DNA of 64,000 nucleotides. It comes from Pseudomonas yamanorum (GTDB taxonomy: Bacteria > Pseudomonadota > Gammaproteobacteria > Pseudomonadales > Pseudomonadaceae). The notes under the pieces were generated by a model. It did no database searches and had not been told where the DNA came from. It was given only the letters and a program-made list of their open reading frames with translations. Positions within the stretch are counted from its first letter, which is position 1, and each line of letters starts with the position of its first letter. Both the position numbers and the translations under genes were made by a program. The DNA is taken from positions 186,001 to 250,000 of the forward strand of contig NZ_LT629793.1 in the NCBI RefSeq assembly GCF_900105735.1, in the 5' to 3' direction. This document shows positions 24,485 to 32,993 of this stretch, piece after piece.

Positions 24485-25132
24485 TTAACCCTTGCAAAGC
24501 TTCTGTGGCGACTCCGTGCCCCCGAGTTTTTTCGGCCATGCAATCGGCAGGTTAGGAACAGAGATAAGCTCGACGACGCCAAACATGCACATAATCACCG
24601 CTTTTCCATCCGCGCTGGGTACGCTGCTGAGTCCGACCAGAATCTCGTAGTCTTTCCCGGGCTCCAGCTTGAATACTTTCGCCTGGCCTGGGCACATAGC
24701 GTAAGTGCTGCCGTAACTGCCGGCCGACGCACCTAATGTCGCAACCTGAAAGGGTGCATCTGTTTTAACGCGGTACTCAGCCACAATCTCGGTGTACAAG
24801 CCTTCGGCCATCCGAACGGCTCCGATGTACTGTTGAAGCTTGGGTGAAACCCTTCCCGGCATTCCAAGATTGGCCGGCTTAAGTGGGTACTGAGGGTAGT
24901 TAATGCTCGGCTGCCCGTCCTCTGAGAAGCGACCCGCTTCAGCCATTTTGTGGCGAGTATCCGGTGCACAGCTGCCAGTTACGCTGTCGCCAAACACATT
25001 AGAATTGGTGATCACACGAACTCGGGCCGTATTGTCGTCCTGAGGTGGATCGACATAGGGAACAGAGGGGATCCCGCCACAACCAGCAAGGGTGATAGAC
25101 GAAACAAGCAGGAGCAACCAGGTATTACGCAT
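24485..25132 (-). CDS. Putative lipoprotein of unknown function
   Basis: 215 residues. MRNTWLLLLVSSITLAGCGG is a lipoprotein signal with lipobox LAGC. The mature sequence has a short Cys motif (GSCAPDTRHK, and CMFGVVE later) and the TYAMCPGQ segment, so disulfides are possible; no known domain. A related fold with an IG-like beta sandwich is possible. Envelope protein, function unknown. Confidence 0.7.
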   Translation of the reverse strand: MRNTWLLLLVSSITLAGCGGIPSVPYVDPPQDDNTARVRVITNSNVFGDSVTGSCAPDTRHKMAEAGRFSEDGQPSINYPQYPLKPANLGMPGRVSPKLQQYIGAVRMAEGLYTEIVAEYRVKTDAPFQVATLGASAGSYGSTYAMCPGQAKVFKLEPGKDYEILVGLSSVPSADGKAVIMCMFGVVELISVPNLPIAWPKKLGGTESPQKLCKG

Positions 25133-25307
25133 CTACTACATCCTTGAGTTTACCTAAGATCCATCGTGTGCGAACCAGACTAAAAAACCTCAGCAAAAAG
25201 CCTGACTGGCGTCCGCCAACTAAGTGAGTTGAGAAGCAACATTTGAAATTGCGAAGCGGAAACAAAAAAGGACCTGCCTGATAAATCACGCAAGTCCTTG
25301 AATATTG

Positions 25308-25394
25308 TGGTGCCCGAAGCCGGAATCGAACCGGCACGCCCTTACGAGCGGGGGATTTTAAGTCCCATGCGTCTACCAGTTTCGCCATTCGGGC
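25308..25394 (-). tRNA. tRNA-Leu (TAA anticodon)
   Basis: Read on the minus strand: acceptor GCCCGAA pairs with TTCGGGC, then A and an encoded CCA. The anticodon loop CTTAAAA gives anticodon TAA. The long variable arm and the T loop GGTTCGATTCC fit a class II leucine tRNA. About 87 nt including CCA. Confidence 0.95.
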
Positions 25395-25633
25395 GGTAGC
25401 GCTATACAGCGAGCCAAGCAGCTTCAAAAGCCCTTGAGCGTTGCAGCAGGCTAGGGAATATATAGATCCAGCCCCCTCGATGCAAGGTCGGGCGCGGGCT
25501 TTTTCAAACAAACCAGCGGCTCCTCTGCAAACAAAAAAGCTCGCCAGATCAGTGATCTACAGATTTCAGCCGCAGTGCTGAGCAATAGCAGCACCCACCG
25601 CTTCGGCACCTGCGGCACTCGCCACCAGGCGCA

Positions 25634-25720
25634 TCAGGAAAAATAAGTCATGACGGCAATGACCACTGAAACCCAAACCAGGGTCATCAAAAACGACAGC
25701 GCAGCCAATGTTTTGCCCAT
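25634..25720 (-). CDS. Putative 28-residue hydrophobic micro-protein
   Basis: MGKTLAALSFLMTLVWVSVV, then IAVMTYFS and stop: one membrane helix with a positively charged start. Ribosome-binding site is modest (AGTAGG close to the ATG). It lies 29 bases after the XRE regulator on the same strand, so it could be cotranscribed. The size and single helix recall small regulatory membrane proteins or type I toxins, but no homology is claimed. Confidence 0.5.
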   Translation of the reverse strand: MGKTLAALSFLMTLVWVSVVIAVMTYFS

Positions 25721-25748
25721 TTGCCTACTCGCCCCGACGAAAACCGCT

Positions 25749-26036
25749 TCAGTGAATCAACTCTTTTGCCTTCTCCAGGCACTCTGTGGCGCTGTCCAGT
25801 GCTTCGGCCGCTTTGGCTGAGGCAGAATTGCCGTTTTCAGCGCGATTGCCGGTGATGACAAACAACACATCGACACCGACCTTGGCAATCGCCGCCAGGT
25901 AATCTGCCCGTGGAAAACGCACACCGTTTTCATAACGCCCCTGGGCATTGGTCTCAACGCCTCCGACCTTGCCCAGCGCCGCTTGAGAATAGCCAAGCCT
26001 GACACGCTCTGCCTTTAACCTCGCCCCAATGCTCAT
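25749..26036 (-). CDS. XRE family transcriptional regulator (copy A)
   Basis: 95 residues. The N-terminal 60 residues form a Cro/C1-type helix-turn-helix (ERVRLGYSQAALGKVGGVET, then NAQGRYENGVRFPRADYLAA), followed by GVDVLFVITGNRA and a helical tail. It is closely related to the regulator at 30986-31309. AGGAGG lies seven bases before ATG 26036. A small palindrome, ATCGT-GGAT-ACGAT, at about 26056-26069 upstream is a likely operator. Confidence 0.85.
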   Translation of the reverse strand: MSIGARLKAERVRLGYSQAALGKVGGVETNAQGRYENGVRFPRADYLAAIAKVGVDVLFVITGNRAENGNSASAKAAEALDSATECLEKAKELIH

Positions 26037-26308
26037 AAACAACCTCCTTTGTGGGATCGTGGATACGATACTGCGCACAAAAGGTTAGTTCCTTGACCGA
26101 ACTGAGCCGCTATTTATTGCCTGATCCTAGAAAACCATCACCCCTTGTTATCCGGCACCTGCGGCGCCTGAGGGCATCTGATACGCTTTTTTCTTCTGCA
26201 TCTGACCCTGTAACGAAACCCGTCCTGGCCTGACAATACACCCACTCCCGACACGCCCGTGGAGCCCGACAGGAACCGTCCTGCCGGCCCGTTCATTTCG
26301 GAGGCCTT

Positions 26309-26392
26309 ATGGCTAAGATGGCATTTTTCCTGTTCGGTTTTCTTGCGCTGACCATCGCGATTGGTCTGCTTGCCACCATCTCACCGGTCTAG
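26309..26392 (+). CDS. Putative 27-residue hydrophobic micro-protein
   Basis: MAKMAFFLFGFLALTIAIGL, then LATISPV: one membrane helix. GGAGG is four bases from the ATG at 26309, a close but strong site. It is on the opposite strand from the regulator at 25749-26036 and reads toward the convergent LysE gene. A CCCGACAGGA / TCCTGCCGGC stem precedes it. Small regulatory membrane protein or toxin-like peptide is possible; function unknown. Confidence 0.55.
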   Translation: MAKMAFFLFGFLALTIAIGLLATISPV

Positions 26393-26427
26393 CATCCACA
26401 CCCCGCCGCCTAAGTTCAGCGGTAGTT

Positions 26428-27036
26428 TCAGCCGGCAAAAAACATCGGATACAACGACACCACCAACAACCCCGCCATCGACCAGTTGAACACCCGCAAC
26501 CAGCGCGGCTCACGCAACACATTGCGCAAGCCGCTGCCACAGCCGGCCCATACACAAACGCTGGGCAGGTTCACCAAGGCAAACACCGCAGCAATCAACA
26601 GCACATTGGTGACATAACCGTCGGCAGGCGTATAGGTGGTGATCGCGCCCAATGCCATGACCCAGGCCTTGGGGTTGACCCACTGGAATGCCGCCGCGCC
26701 GAGAAAAGTCATGGGTTTGCGCTTGTCATCGGTGTCATCGGACATCGCGCTGGAGGTTGCAATCTTCCACGCCAGGTACAGCAAATACGCCGCCCCCACA
26801 TAGCGCAATACGGTGTAGGCCCACGGCAACGCCTTGAATACCTCACCCAGCCCCAAGCCCACGGCGATCACCAACAACATGAAGCCAATGCTGATCCCCA
26901 GTGCATGGGGAATCGAGCGAATAAAACCGAAGTTCACCCCGGACGCCAGCAACATGGTGTTATTGGGACCTGGGGTGATTGAGGACACAAAGGCGAACAG
27001 CGCAAAGGCTGACAACAGGCTTGAAGACATAAGCAT
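26428..27036 (-). CDS. LysE/RhtB family exporter
   Basis: 202 residues, six hydrophobic segments. Start near ALFAFVSSITPGPNNTMLLA, with GAAAFQWVNPKAWVMALGAI in the middle, the exporter family signature. Likely exports amino acids or similar compounds. It diverges from the three-gene operon starting at 27247, so it is not part of that operon. Confidence 0.83.
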   Translation of the reverse strand: MLMSSSLLSAFALFAFVSSITPGPNNTMLLASGVNFGFIRSIPHALGISIGFMLLVIAVGLGLGEVFKALPWAYTVLRYVGAAYLLYLAWKIATSSAMSDDTDDKRKPMTFLGAAAFQWVNPKAWVMALGAITTYTPADGYVTNVLLIAAVFALVNLPSVCVWAGCGSGLRNVLREPRWLRVFNWSMAGLLVVSLYPMFFAG

Positions 27037-27246
27037 GGCGCGACATCCGAACGAGTACTGTGGCCGTGACAGTAGAACGTTGCGCCAGCCTGCGCCCCGT
27101 ACAGCTACGGGTAGATAGAGGCATACACTTCGTCAGCCCCCCAACAAGCGCCTTCGAACCAAACTGCCATTGGTTTGCCTTCATTGATCGGTATACTTGC
27201 GCCCTCCTCTGCACCCTGTGCTGAACACATCCTGAAAGGACACTCG

Positions 27247-28386
27247 ATGAGCAACTACCTCGACCGCGCGCTGACGGGCCTGCGGACCCTGGGCATCAAT
27301 CTTCTGCAGCCGGTTCCAGACGCACCGGTACTGGTATTGCTGGACCGCGTGGCCCAGTACGACACCGCCAAAGTCACTGCGATCGCTGCCGTGCTGCAAC
27401 AGTCGACCACCTTCAACAGCGTGGTTCGCGAACAGATTGCCGGCATGGATATCTCCACACGCTTCATGGACATCACCCAGAGCTTCACCTCGATTCGCGA
27501 AGACGCCGCCGCCATGGCCGGCTGGATGGATGACGGGCGCCTGGATACGCTGGAGAAGCTCAAGCTGAGCTGGATGAACCTGCGTCGTGGCTCGATCCCC
27601 AGCCGCTTCAGCGAGATCCGTGAAAACTACCTGCAGGTGTGCAAGTCGGCCAATGACCAGATCTCCCGGGAAACGGTGATTCTGGAAGCCTACTTGGACT
27701 TCCGCATGGCCATGAAGGCGGCCGAGGTCGATGCCCAACAAGTGCTTGCCCTGGCCGGCCAGGTCCTGGAGCAGCGTACCCAGGCCTTGAACGAAGCCAA
27801 CGCCCAAGTTACGGCTGCCGAAACCCTGGCGCCGGCCGAACGCGCGGCCCTGGAGTTGCGTCGCGATGAAGCCGTACGCGCGCTGCAGGACGAAGACAAG
27901 CGCTACCAGATCGTCAAGGACATCGCCGATGACCTCAAGGTCGGCTACAACACGGCCGAAATGGTCTTCGCCCGGATCAACCAGGTGCATGTGATCAAGG
28001 AGCGCCAATACCAGCGCATGGTCTCGTTCTTCTCCACCAACGAAGTGGTGTTGACCGGCCTCGCGGTATCGTTCACCAGTAACAGTGGCCTGGCCGAAGC
28101 CACCAACACGCTGAATGCCACCACCGACGGCATCAGCAAGGGCCTTGAAGCCCTGGGCAGCACCGGCAACACCCAATTGGAAGCGGCGGTCAAGGCCAGC
28201 TATGGCTCCACCATCAAGGTCGACTCGGTGCGCGCCCTGGCCGAAGCCACCCTGAGCTTCCAGACTGACATGCACGGCCTGACGGAAACCTACCGCGCTG
28301 AATCCAGCAACGCGTCCCGTGACATCGCCGAAGCCGTCGAAGAGGCCAAACGCAAGTTCGCCGCATTGCTGACAAAGGCCGCTTGA
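27247..28386 (+). CDS. TelA-like coiled-coil protein, first gene of a three-gene operon
   Basis: 379 residues, mostly alpha-helical. The C-terminal third (about 230-375), with helices such as RINQVHVIKERQYQRMVSFF and TLSFQTDMHGLTETYRAESS, resembles the C-terminal part of TelA/KlaA/YaaN toxic-anion resistance proteins (the N-x-L-x-x-x-I pattern and final charged helix EAVEEAKRKFAALL). No signal peptide or membrane helix. AGGA stands seven bases before ATG 27247. Likely a cytoplasmic, possibly membrane-peripheral scaffold. The assignment to TelA is by pattern, not certain. Confidence 0.6.
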   Translation: MSNYLDRALTGLRTLGINLLQPVPDAPVLVLLDRVAQYDTAKVTAIAAVLQQSTTFNSVVREQIAGMDISTRFMDITQSFTSIREDAAAMAGWMDDGRLDTLEKLKLSWMNLRRGSIPSRFSEIRENYLQVCKSANDQISRETVILEAYLDFRMAMKAAEVDAQQVLALAGQVLEQRTQALNEANAQVTAAETLAPAERAALELRRDEAVRALQDEDKRYQIVKDIADDLKVGYNTAEMVFARINQVHVIKERQYQRMVSFFSTNEVVLTGLAVSFTSNSGLAEATNTLNATTDGISKGLEALGSTGNTQLEAAVKASYGSTIKVDSVRALAEATLSFQTDMHGLTETYRAESSNASRDIAEAVEEAKRKFAALLTKAA

Positions 28387-29573
28387 TGAGCGACATTCTT
28401 CTCTCCGAGCAACTCGGCGCGATGGCGCTGGTGGATCAACTGCGCCACCAGCAGATGGCGGTTGAAAAGGACTTGAGCCTGCCCCAACGCCGTGCCGAAG
28501 TGGCGGCGCGCATCCGCGAGTATTACCAGAACAACGGCATTCAATTTACCGAAGCGCAGATCGACCAGGGCGTGCGCGAATTCTTTTCCAAACGCCTGGT
28601 GTTCGAGGCCCCGGAACTGAGTGCGCTTGACCGTTTCTGGAGCAACGTACTGCTCAGGCGGCATCGCGGCATACTCGTCATCCAACTCATCGCGGTCACC
28701 TTGCTGGTGGTGCAATGCAGCCGGGTGATGGTCGCCAGACACGAAATCCAAGAAGCTCAAAGAGCGGCCATCGCCGTCGAGACGAGCGCGGCACAAAAAC
28801 AATCAGACATCGCCCACCTGAAGGCTCGCCTGAGCGCCGTGCAACAGGACCCGGCCTATATTGAGGGCGGCGACCTGTTCAGTGCCCTGCCCCGCCTGAA
28901 TACCAAGGCCGAACATGCCCTGGCCATGGTCGATACCTCCGGGGTCGATTACGCCAGTGAGCAGATCGGCGTGCTGGAGGCGTTTTTAGCCAAGGTCAAG
29001 GCAGTCCAGCCGATGACCGACCAGCTCAACGAGTTGACCCGCAAGGTCGCCGACATTCACCTGCCCGCCGCCGACAGTAAAGCGACGCGGGGCATGCAGG
29101 CCGAATTGGTCATGATCAAAGACCTCATCGGGAAATTCGAGATCGAAAAAGCCGGCGGCCAACTCAGGGCCCTGCGTGCCAACACCGAACTGATCCCCAA
29201 GGAGGTGACCATTCGGGTTGTCGACCGACCCGGCACGCCGTCCGGTGTCGAGCGCTGCTACGACAAGGCGCTGTGTAATTCCAATCCTGGTTCGACCCAG
29301 GGCAAGAGCTGGTATTTGGTTGTTGAAGCCGTCGACCTGTCGGACAGGCCGGTGCTGCTGCCCACCGTCAGCAGTGAGACCGGCACCGGCGCCTGGGCCA
29401 GCCAGTTCGCTGTGCGGGTACCGCAGGCCGAATACCTGAAGGTCAAGGCCGACAAACTCGACGACGGCCACCTGACCAACCGAGTAGTCGGCCGCAAGCC
29501 AGCCGGCAGGATGGAAGTCACCTATTTGAGCCAACGGACCACCGACCCGCTCGAAACGATATTGGAGTGGTGA
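28386..29573 (+). CDS. DUF6384-like membrane-anchored coiled-coil protein, second gene of the operon
   Basis: 395 residues. Residues 1-90 are helical (QLGAMALVDQLRHQQMAVEK, then SLPQRRAEVAARIREYYQNN), a single membrane helix follows at about 95-111 (GILVIQLIAVTLLVVQ), then a long coiled coil and, after about 275, a compact beta-type domain with RVVDRPGTPSGVERCYDKAL and GTGAWASQFAVRVPQ. It starts at an ATG sharing one base with the previous stop (TGATG), so translation is coupled. Inner-membrane protein with the C-terminal domain probably in the periplasm. Function unknown. Confidence 0.6.
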   Translation: MSDILLSEQLGAMALVDQLRHQQMAVEKDLSLPQRRAEVAARIREYYQNNGIQFTEAQIDQGVREFFSKRLVFEAPELSALDRFWSNVLLRRHRGILVIQLIAVTLLVVQCSRVMVARHEIQEAQRAAIAVETSAAQKQSDIAHLKARLSAVQQDPAYIEGGDLFSALPRLNTKAEHALAMVDTSGVDYASEQIGVLEAFLAKVKAVQPMTDQLNELTRKVADIHLPAADSKATRGMQAELVMIKDLIGKFEIEKAGGQLRALRANTELIPKEVTIRVVDRPGTPSGVERCYDKALCNSNPGSTQGKSWYLVVEAVDLSDRPVLLPTVSSETGTGAWASQFAVRVPQAEYLKVKADKLDDGHLTNRVVGRKPAGRMEVTYLSQRTTDPLETILEW

Positions 29574-29577
29574 AGAC

Positions 29578-30951
29578 ATGACGCCTGACACCCTGATCGG
29601 CATCACCGAACGTAACTCCCGCAACGCCGAATTGATGATGCGCACGGCCGAGCAACACCTGTCTGAACTGCTCGGCGAGCAACTGGCGCTGGAGCAGGAC
29701 ATTACCCAGCGCCTGGGTAAAATCGCGGCCCTGCACCTGGACCAGGGCAACACGCAGAACGAGCAAGTCGCCGCCGCCCTGAACCTGCGCCAACAGTCCC
29801 AGGACCTGCTCCACCAGCAACTGCGCGACGCTGAGCAGGCCGTGGCGCAGGCGCTGGCGGGCAAGGAAAAATTGCAAGCGCGAGCCGACACCCTCGACCA
29901 GCAAGCCCGGCAATCCCTGGAGCAAAACCCTGACTACGCCCGCCAGGTCGAGCAACTGGACCTGGCCCAGGCTGCCCACCGAGAACACGTCAGCGGTTAT
30001 GAAGACCTGCGCCAGGAGTGCGCACTGAAGCGTCCGACCTTTGATACCAACCTGGTCTACGTCTACCTGCGCGGACACGCCTTCGGCACCGACCAATACC
30101 GGCGCAACCGTCTGAACCGCTGGATGGACAACTGGCTGGCGACCAAGGTGAACTACCTCGCCAACCGTAAGAACGAGCTGAGCCTGATCGCCCTTGGTGA
30201 GCGAAACGAGGCCTTGCAGGCCGAGCGCATCGCCCTGATCAGCACCTTGAGCGCAAGTGTCGATGCGCAACTCGCTCAGGCACGTGACCAGCACGGACAG
30301 GCCTCAATACAACCCGAGCTTGATACCCTTCAACGCGTGGTCGACAACGCCAAGCGCCAGGCCAATGCCATCCAGGAAAAACTCGGCAGCTACTCACGCA
30401 ACGAAGACCCGCAGTACCAGCGCGCTCGGCAGTTGCTCACTGACCAGTTGAAAACCCAGAGCATTGGCGAATTGATCGACCTGGCCAGCCACACCCCGGG
30501 CGACGCCGACGACCTGATCGTCGAGCAGCTGCAAACCCTGAACCTGCGCTTGAAGGCGGTGGTACAGCAGTTGGCGGAGACCCAGGAAGAAGCCGTGGTG
30601 CACCAGAGCAGCTACCAGCGTGCCAAAGACCTGGAGCGCAAAGTTCGCAACGATGCCTTTACCGGCCGCGATGTTTACTTTGACCTGTCGACTGACTTCG
30701 AGCGTCTGGTAGAGAGCTACATGACCCAGGGCGCAACCCTTGGCCAGGTTGTGGATGTGCTAAGCCGGGGCCTTAAAATCGTGCGCCGCAGCCAGGTAGC
30801 GGCAGGGGCGACGCGAGGCTATGTCAGCGCATCGATCAGCCCTGTCGTCCTAGGCGTCGCCACCGTCGAAAGCAGCAATAACAACACGGCCAGCTTTTCG
30901 ACGTCAGGCAGTACAGGCGGCGGCAGCTTCAGGACGACCGACAGCTTCTAG
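29578..30951 (+). CDS. Coiled-coil protein with Ser/Gly-rich C-terminus, third gene of the operon
   Basis: 457 residues without a signal peptide or membrane helix. Residues 1-135 and 205-380 are heavily helical coiled coils with Gln-rich patches; the middle (residues about 150-190) has FDTNLVYVYLRGHAFGTDQY and RLNRWMDNWLATKVNYLANR, an aromatic block. The last 25 residues are low-complexity Ser/Thr/Gly ending GGGSFRTTDSF. Begins four bases after the previous gene. Function unknown; probably works with the two preceding proteins. Confidence 0.55.
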   Translation: MTPDTLIGITERNSRNAELMMRTAEQHLSELLGEQLALEQDITQRLGKIAALHLDQGNTQNEQVAAALNLRQQSQDLLHQQLRDAEQAVAQALAGKEKLQARADTLDQQARQSLEQNPDYARQVEQLDLAQAAHREHVSGYEDLRQECALKRPTFDTNLVYVYLRGHAFGTDQYRRNRLNRWMDNWLATKVNYLANRKNELSLIALGERNEALQAERIALISTLSASVDAQLAQARDQHGQASIQPELDTLQRVVDNAKRQANAIQEKLGSYSRNEDPQYQRARQLLTDQLKTQSIGELIDLASHTPGDADDLIVEQLQTLNLRLKAVVQQLAETQEEAVVHQSSYQRAKDLERKVRNDAFTGRDVYFDLSTDFERLVESYMTQGATLGQVVDVLSRGLKIVRRSQVAAGATRGYVSASISPVVLGVATVESSNNNTASFSTSGSTGGGSFRTTDSF

Positions 30952-30973
30952 CCTGGCGCGAAGCAAATCCGGG

Positions 30974-31009
30974 ACTTCCTCGTTGCTAGCTGTCAGACAA
31001 CGAGGAAGT
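30974..31009. terminator. Strong hairpin between convergent transcripts
   Basis: Perfect 12-bp inverted repeat (ACTTCCTCGTTG and CAACGAGGAAGT) with a 12-nt loop that holds the stop codon of the XRE gene. It lacks a T-tract on either strand, so it may stabilise the 3' ends rather than terminate intrinsically. Confidence 0.5.
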
Positions 31010-31309
31010 GATCTGCGCAATCGCATCCTGATCCAGCCCGTCCAGCGTGCGGTAGTGGTTGATGATCAACGTCTCCTTGTCACTCAGGGTGGCCTGGTTG
31101 ATAACCGCCCTCTCCCCCGTCAACACGTAAAGCACGTCCACGCCTTTATGCCGGAGGGCTATCAGGTAATCGGTCTTGGGCGCCCGCGCGCCACTTTCGT
31201 AGTGCACCTGAGCATTCGCACCCACACCGCCAATCGCACCAAACTCCTGTTGGGAGAGCCCCAGGATCTTGCGTTCTTCCTTCAGGCGGATGCCGAGTTT
31301 ATCGTCCAT
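30986..31309 (-). CDS. XRE family transcriptional regulator (copy B)
   Basis: 107 residues. The helix-turn-helix LKEERKILGLSQQEFGAIGG and the following NAQVHYESGARAPKTDYLIA, then GVDVLYVLTGERAVI, make it a clear relative of the regulator at 25749-26036. The C-terminal 40 residues (SDKETLIINHYRTLDGLDQD) resemble tails of phage-type Cro/C1 relatives. ATG 31309 was preferred to the longer frame because it starts the domain. It converges with the three-gene operon. Confidence 0.85.
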   Translation of the reverse strand: MDDKLGIRLKEERKILGLSQQEFGAIGGVGANAQVHYESGARAPKTDYLIALRHKGVDVLYVLTGERAVINQATLSDKETLIINHYRTLDGLDQDAIAQITSSLSDS

Positions 31310-31328
31310 GGTGGGTACCTCAATAAAC

Positions 31329-31339
31329 GTGTTTAACAC
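31329..31339. promoter_or_regulatory. Palindrome upstream of XRE copy B, possible operator
   Basis: GTGTT-T-AACAC, a perfect palindrome 20 bases upstream of the XRE start. Autoregulation is the natural guess for this family. Confidence 0.35.
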
Positions 31340-31476
31340 CCACCATACGCTTATGTGCCGGAGCGGGGTCCATTCATTCGGAAGGGTTACCGGCAGACAA
31401 TATTCATCAGGGTTCACGTGACGTCAGCGGCGAGCCGACTTACCTTGGCCGCCCCCCCCTCTTACTGGTGTAGAGC

Positions 31477-32433
31477 GTGCTAAAGATCGCCACCCTTGCC
31501 GCCGGCTTTGTCTGCCTGTCGATGCTGCCTGCTGCCCAGGCGAGTGATGGGTTCTACGTCAACCCGCAGTCCACCGCCGCACAGTGGGTCCAGCAGCACC
31601 CCGATACGCCTGCCACTGCAAGGATCCGCTCAACCATTGCCGAGGTGCCCAGTGCCCTGTGGCTGACCGGCACCAGCCAGGCTGCGGGCACACTCCCGGC
31701 TCGAGTCAATCGTTACGTATCGGCCGCTGCCGGCGCGGATAGAACGCCGATCCTGGTGGCCTACAACTTGCCCCATCGCGACTGCAGCGGTGGCGCGTCT
31801 GCAGGGGGCGCACCGAATGCGACAGCGTACCGGGCCTGGATAGACCAACTGATCAACGGTATTGGAGACAAGCCTGCGGTGGTTATTCTGGAACCGGATG
31901 CACTGGCCGATATGCAGTGCCTGGACAAGGACAAGCGCTCCGAGCGGCTGGAGCTGTTCAATTACGCCGTGTCGGGGCTCAAGCAGCGCGCACACCATGC
32001 GGATGTTTATCTGGACGCCGGCAATCCAGGCTGGAAATTCCCAGGCGCCATGGCCGAGACGTTGAATGCAGCCGGTGTAAAACAAGCCCGCGGGTTTGCC
32101 CTGAATATCGCCAACTTCTACACCCTCGCCCAGGTGCGCAATTACGGTGACGCGATCAATGCCAGGCTGTTAAGCGAATACACCTATACAAAAGCCATCG
32201 CGGTAGACACCAGCCGCAACGGCAACGGCGCAATGCCTGGTGACTGGTGCAACCCCACGGGTCGCAGGATCGGTATGACACCGCAAGTGCTTTCGCCACA
32301 GTTGGTTGCCCTATGGATCAAGCTTCCGGGCAACTCGGACGGGGCGTCTTCGACAAAAGCCGATTGTCACGGTGGCCCGGCGGCAGGCACGTTCAGCCCC
32401 GAACTGGCGTTGCGCCTGATTGATGGGAACTGA
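31477..32433 (+). CDS. GH6-family secreted glycoside hydrolase (endoglucanase/cellobiohydrolase type)
   Basis: 318 residues with signal peptide LKIATLAAGFVCLSMLPAAQ cleaved after AQA. The motif AYNLPHRDCSGGASAGG near residues 96-112 and ILEPDALADMQC near 147-158 (catalytic Asp in the EPDALA loop) are GH6 signatures, and LDAGNPGWKFPG supplies another conserved acidic segment. GH6 enzymes cleave beta-1,4-glucan with inversion. No cellulose-binding module. The start is a GTG. Secretion via Sec is expected; the biological substrate could be plant cellulose or the organism's own cellulose. Confidence 0.82.
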   Translation: MLKIATLAAGFVCLSMLPAAQASDGFYVNPQSTAAQWVQQHPDTPATARIRSTIAEVPSALWLTGTSQAAGTLPARVNRYVSAAAGADRTPILVAYNLPHRDCSGGASAGGAPNATAYRAWIDQLINGIGDKPAVVILEPDALADMQCLDKDKRSERLELFNYAVSGLKQRAHHADVYLDAGNPGWKFPGAMAETLNAAGVKQARGFALNIANFYTLAQVRNYGDAINARLLSEYTYTKAIAVDTSRNGNGAMPGDWCNPTGRRIGMTPQVLSPQLVALWIKLPGNSDGASSTKADCHGGPAAGTFSPELALRLIDGN

Positions 32434-32528
32434 GAGCGCCCCTTGCATCGCGCTGCCCCATTGCCCAGGATGGCCCTCTTGAGCTCAACACCGGCAAGGA
32501 AGCATCACGTTACCGAGGCCGAACGAAC

Positions 32529-32756
32529 ATGACGCTCCCTGAAGATAACCCGTTGAAGACAGAGGAGTATCAGCGCCAGGCGAATCTCTGGTACTGGCTT
32601 CCCCTTGGTTTATTGGTGGTTTTTTTAACGATTACTTCAATGATTTTCCTGGGGGCAAACCCACCAGAATGGATGTTTGTCGCACTCAACGTTGGCTGGG
32701 CCATCGTTGCATTGACGCTGCTGGTGCGGCTATCGGGCGTGTACTGCGCCAAGTGA
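32529..32756 (+). CDS. Small two-helix membrane protein of unknown function
   Basis: 75 residues. Two hydrophobic helices (WLPLGLLVVFLTITSMIFLG and MFVALNVGWAIVALTLLVRL) follow a charged N-terminus EDNPLKTEEYQRQANLWY. The ribosome-binding site ahead of the ATG at 32529 is weak. No known family. Confidence 0.5.
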   Translation: MTLPEDNPLKTEEYQRQANLWYWLPLGLLVVFLTITSMIFLGANPPEWMFVALNVGWAIVALTLLVRLSGVYCAK

Positions 32757-32870
32757 CGTAGCACGGCGCGTCGCCATCCTGGTACTTCGTCTCGAGTAGA
32801 TGCTCGTCTTAAAAACCCATCAATGTGCGAGAAACAACGTGAAACAACTCACATTTATGGTGTTTCGCTG

Positions 32871-32899
32871 TTGAAGGTCAAAAATTGACCAAATATATT
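32871..32899 (+). promoter_or_regulatory. Promoter with a perfect palindrome in its spacer
   Basis: -35 TTGAAG (32871-32876), 17-bp spacer, -10 TATATT (32894-32899). Inside lies GGTCAA-AAA-TTGACC (32876-32890), a perfect 15-bp palindrome well placed for a repressor. It precedes the secreted protein at 32994 by about 90 nt. Confidence 0.5.
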
Positions 32900-32993
32900 T
32901 CGCTGCACCCGAGCGCTCACTTCTATACGGATATTGTTCTGCGCTTGCTCGGGCCCCCGGATCTGCGCAGGCAATAAAACATTGAGGTTTGCC

